Shown here in pieces: positions 6,098 to 6,202 of a stretch of 6,202 nucleotides of DNA. The stretch covers positions 1-6,202 of the forward strand of contig JAHDGN010000208.1 of NCBI GenBank assembly GCA_020627645.1, in the 5' to 3' direction. Source of the stretch: Akkermansiaceae bacterium (GTDB lineage Bacteria > Verrucomicrobiota > Verrucomicrobiia > Verrucomicrobiales > Akkermansiaceae). Position 1 is the first letter of the stretch. Every line of letters begins with the position of its first letter. A model generated the notes under the pieces. The model was not told the DNA's origin. It worked only from the letters and a program-made list of their open reading frames with translations, and did not search any database. A program made the translations under genes and the position numbers.

Positions 6098-6124
6098 TTG
6101 TGACTGGTGAGTTGTGACTGGTGA
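6098..6124. repeat. 13-bp direct repeat, one-base spacer
   Basis: TTGTGACTGGTGA occurs exactly at 6098-6110 and 6112-6124, separated by a single G. This gives a 14-bp period. No third copy is visible in the window. It could be a two-site operator, a minisatellite seed or a local duplication. Confidence 0.7.
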
Positions 6125-6130
6125 ATTCTA

Positions 6131-6198
6131 GGTTGAGGGGAGAGGTTGGGGGGAGGGTGCTTTTATAGGGCGAGGGGCGGCTCCGGCGAGGGGGGAGA
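6131..6198 (+). repeat. G-rich tract with GGCGAGGGG repeated
   Basis: The plus strand has G-runs at 6137-6140, 6148-6153, 6155-6157, 6168-6170, 6174-6177 and 6190-6195. GGCGAGGGG is repeated exactly at 6169-6177 and 6185-6193, a 16-bp period. One or two loops between runs exceed 7 nt, so a quadruplex is possible but not a textbook match. The tract may belong to a feature that continues beyond the right edge. Confidence 0.4.
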
Positions 6199-6202
6199 GT
6201 TT

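Larger units (their letters stand above)
5886..6202. other. Non-coding, repeat-rich region upstream of nadE
   Basis: This 317-bp stretch has no credible coding frame on either strand. It should contain the promoter of the nadE block, but no good -35/-10 pair stands out. It instead holds several layers of short repeats, listed separately: a 10-bp palindrome, two degenerate ~10-bp periodic arrays, a 13-bp direct repeat and a G-rich distal tract. The plus strand is strongly G-rich here: 27 G against 10 C in 6061-6120. Confidence 0.6.

Noticed and set aside
5968..6124. CRISPR array
   Set aside because: The repeats are 5-13 bp, degenerate or in only two copies, with no unique spacers of 25-40 bp and no cas genes nearby.
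1..6202. tRNA, rRNA, insertion sequence or prophage genes
   Set aside because: No cloverleaf, rRNA-like segment, transposase motif or terminal inverted repeat with target duplication was seen on either strand.

Overview
The window is a compact, single-strand metabolic gene block from a bacterium. The best guess is the Planctomycetota/Verrucomicrobiota (PVC) group. The reasons are the long two-domain glutamine-dependent NAD+ synthetase, an EhpF-like adenylating protein of a kind I remember mainly from PVC genomes, G-poor leaders with no Shine-Dalgarno motif, and degenerate ~10-bp periodic repeats between genes. This placement is inference from recall, not from a search.

Layout. Positions 1-205 hold a short + strand reading frame that may be the 3' end of a gene entering from the left; its function is not recognised. 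Positions 206-313 are a short gap with no convincing terminator. From 5885 down to 314, four minus-strand genes follow in transcription order: NAD+ synthetase (nadE, 650 aa), an ATP-grasp ligase of the DUF4343/R2K type (304 aa), an EhpF/LuxE-like minimal adenylate-forming enzyme (356 aa), and an EhpG/LuxC-like aldehyde dehydrogenase superfamily reductase (472 aa). The spacers are 17, 69 and 128 bp. The first two genes are almost certainly co-transcribed and the rest probably are. Positions 5886-6202, upstream of nadE, are non-coding and repeat-rich: two arrays of degenerate ~10-bp units, a 13-bp tandem direct repeat, a 10-bp palindrome and a G-rich tract.

How the genes may work together. The adenylate-forming protein would activate a carboxylic acid, and the neighbouring ALDH-type protein has the catalytic Cys but no visible general-base Glu, so it would reduce the activated acyl group to an aldehyde. 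This is the logic of EhpF/EhpG in phenazine tailoring and of LuxE/LuxC in bioluminescence. The ATP-grasp protein could join a carboxylate to an amine before or after that step. NadE would supply NAD+, the precursor of the reductase's NAD(P)H. The product is unknown. The split carboxylate-reductase pair with an ATP-grasp ligase behind nadE is the most interesting part of the window, although each family is known on its own.
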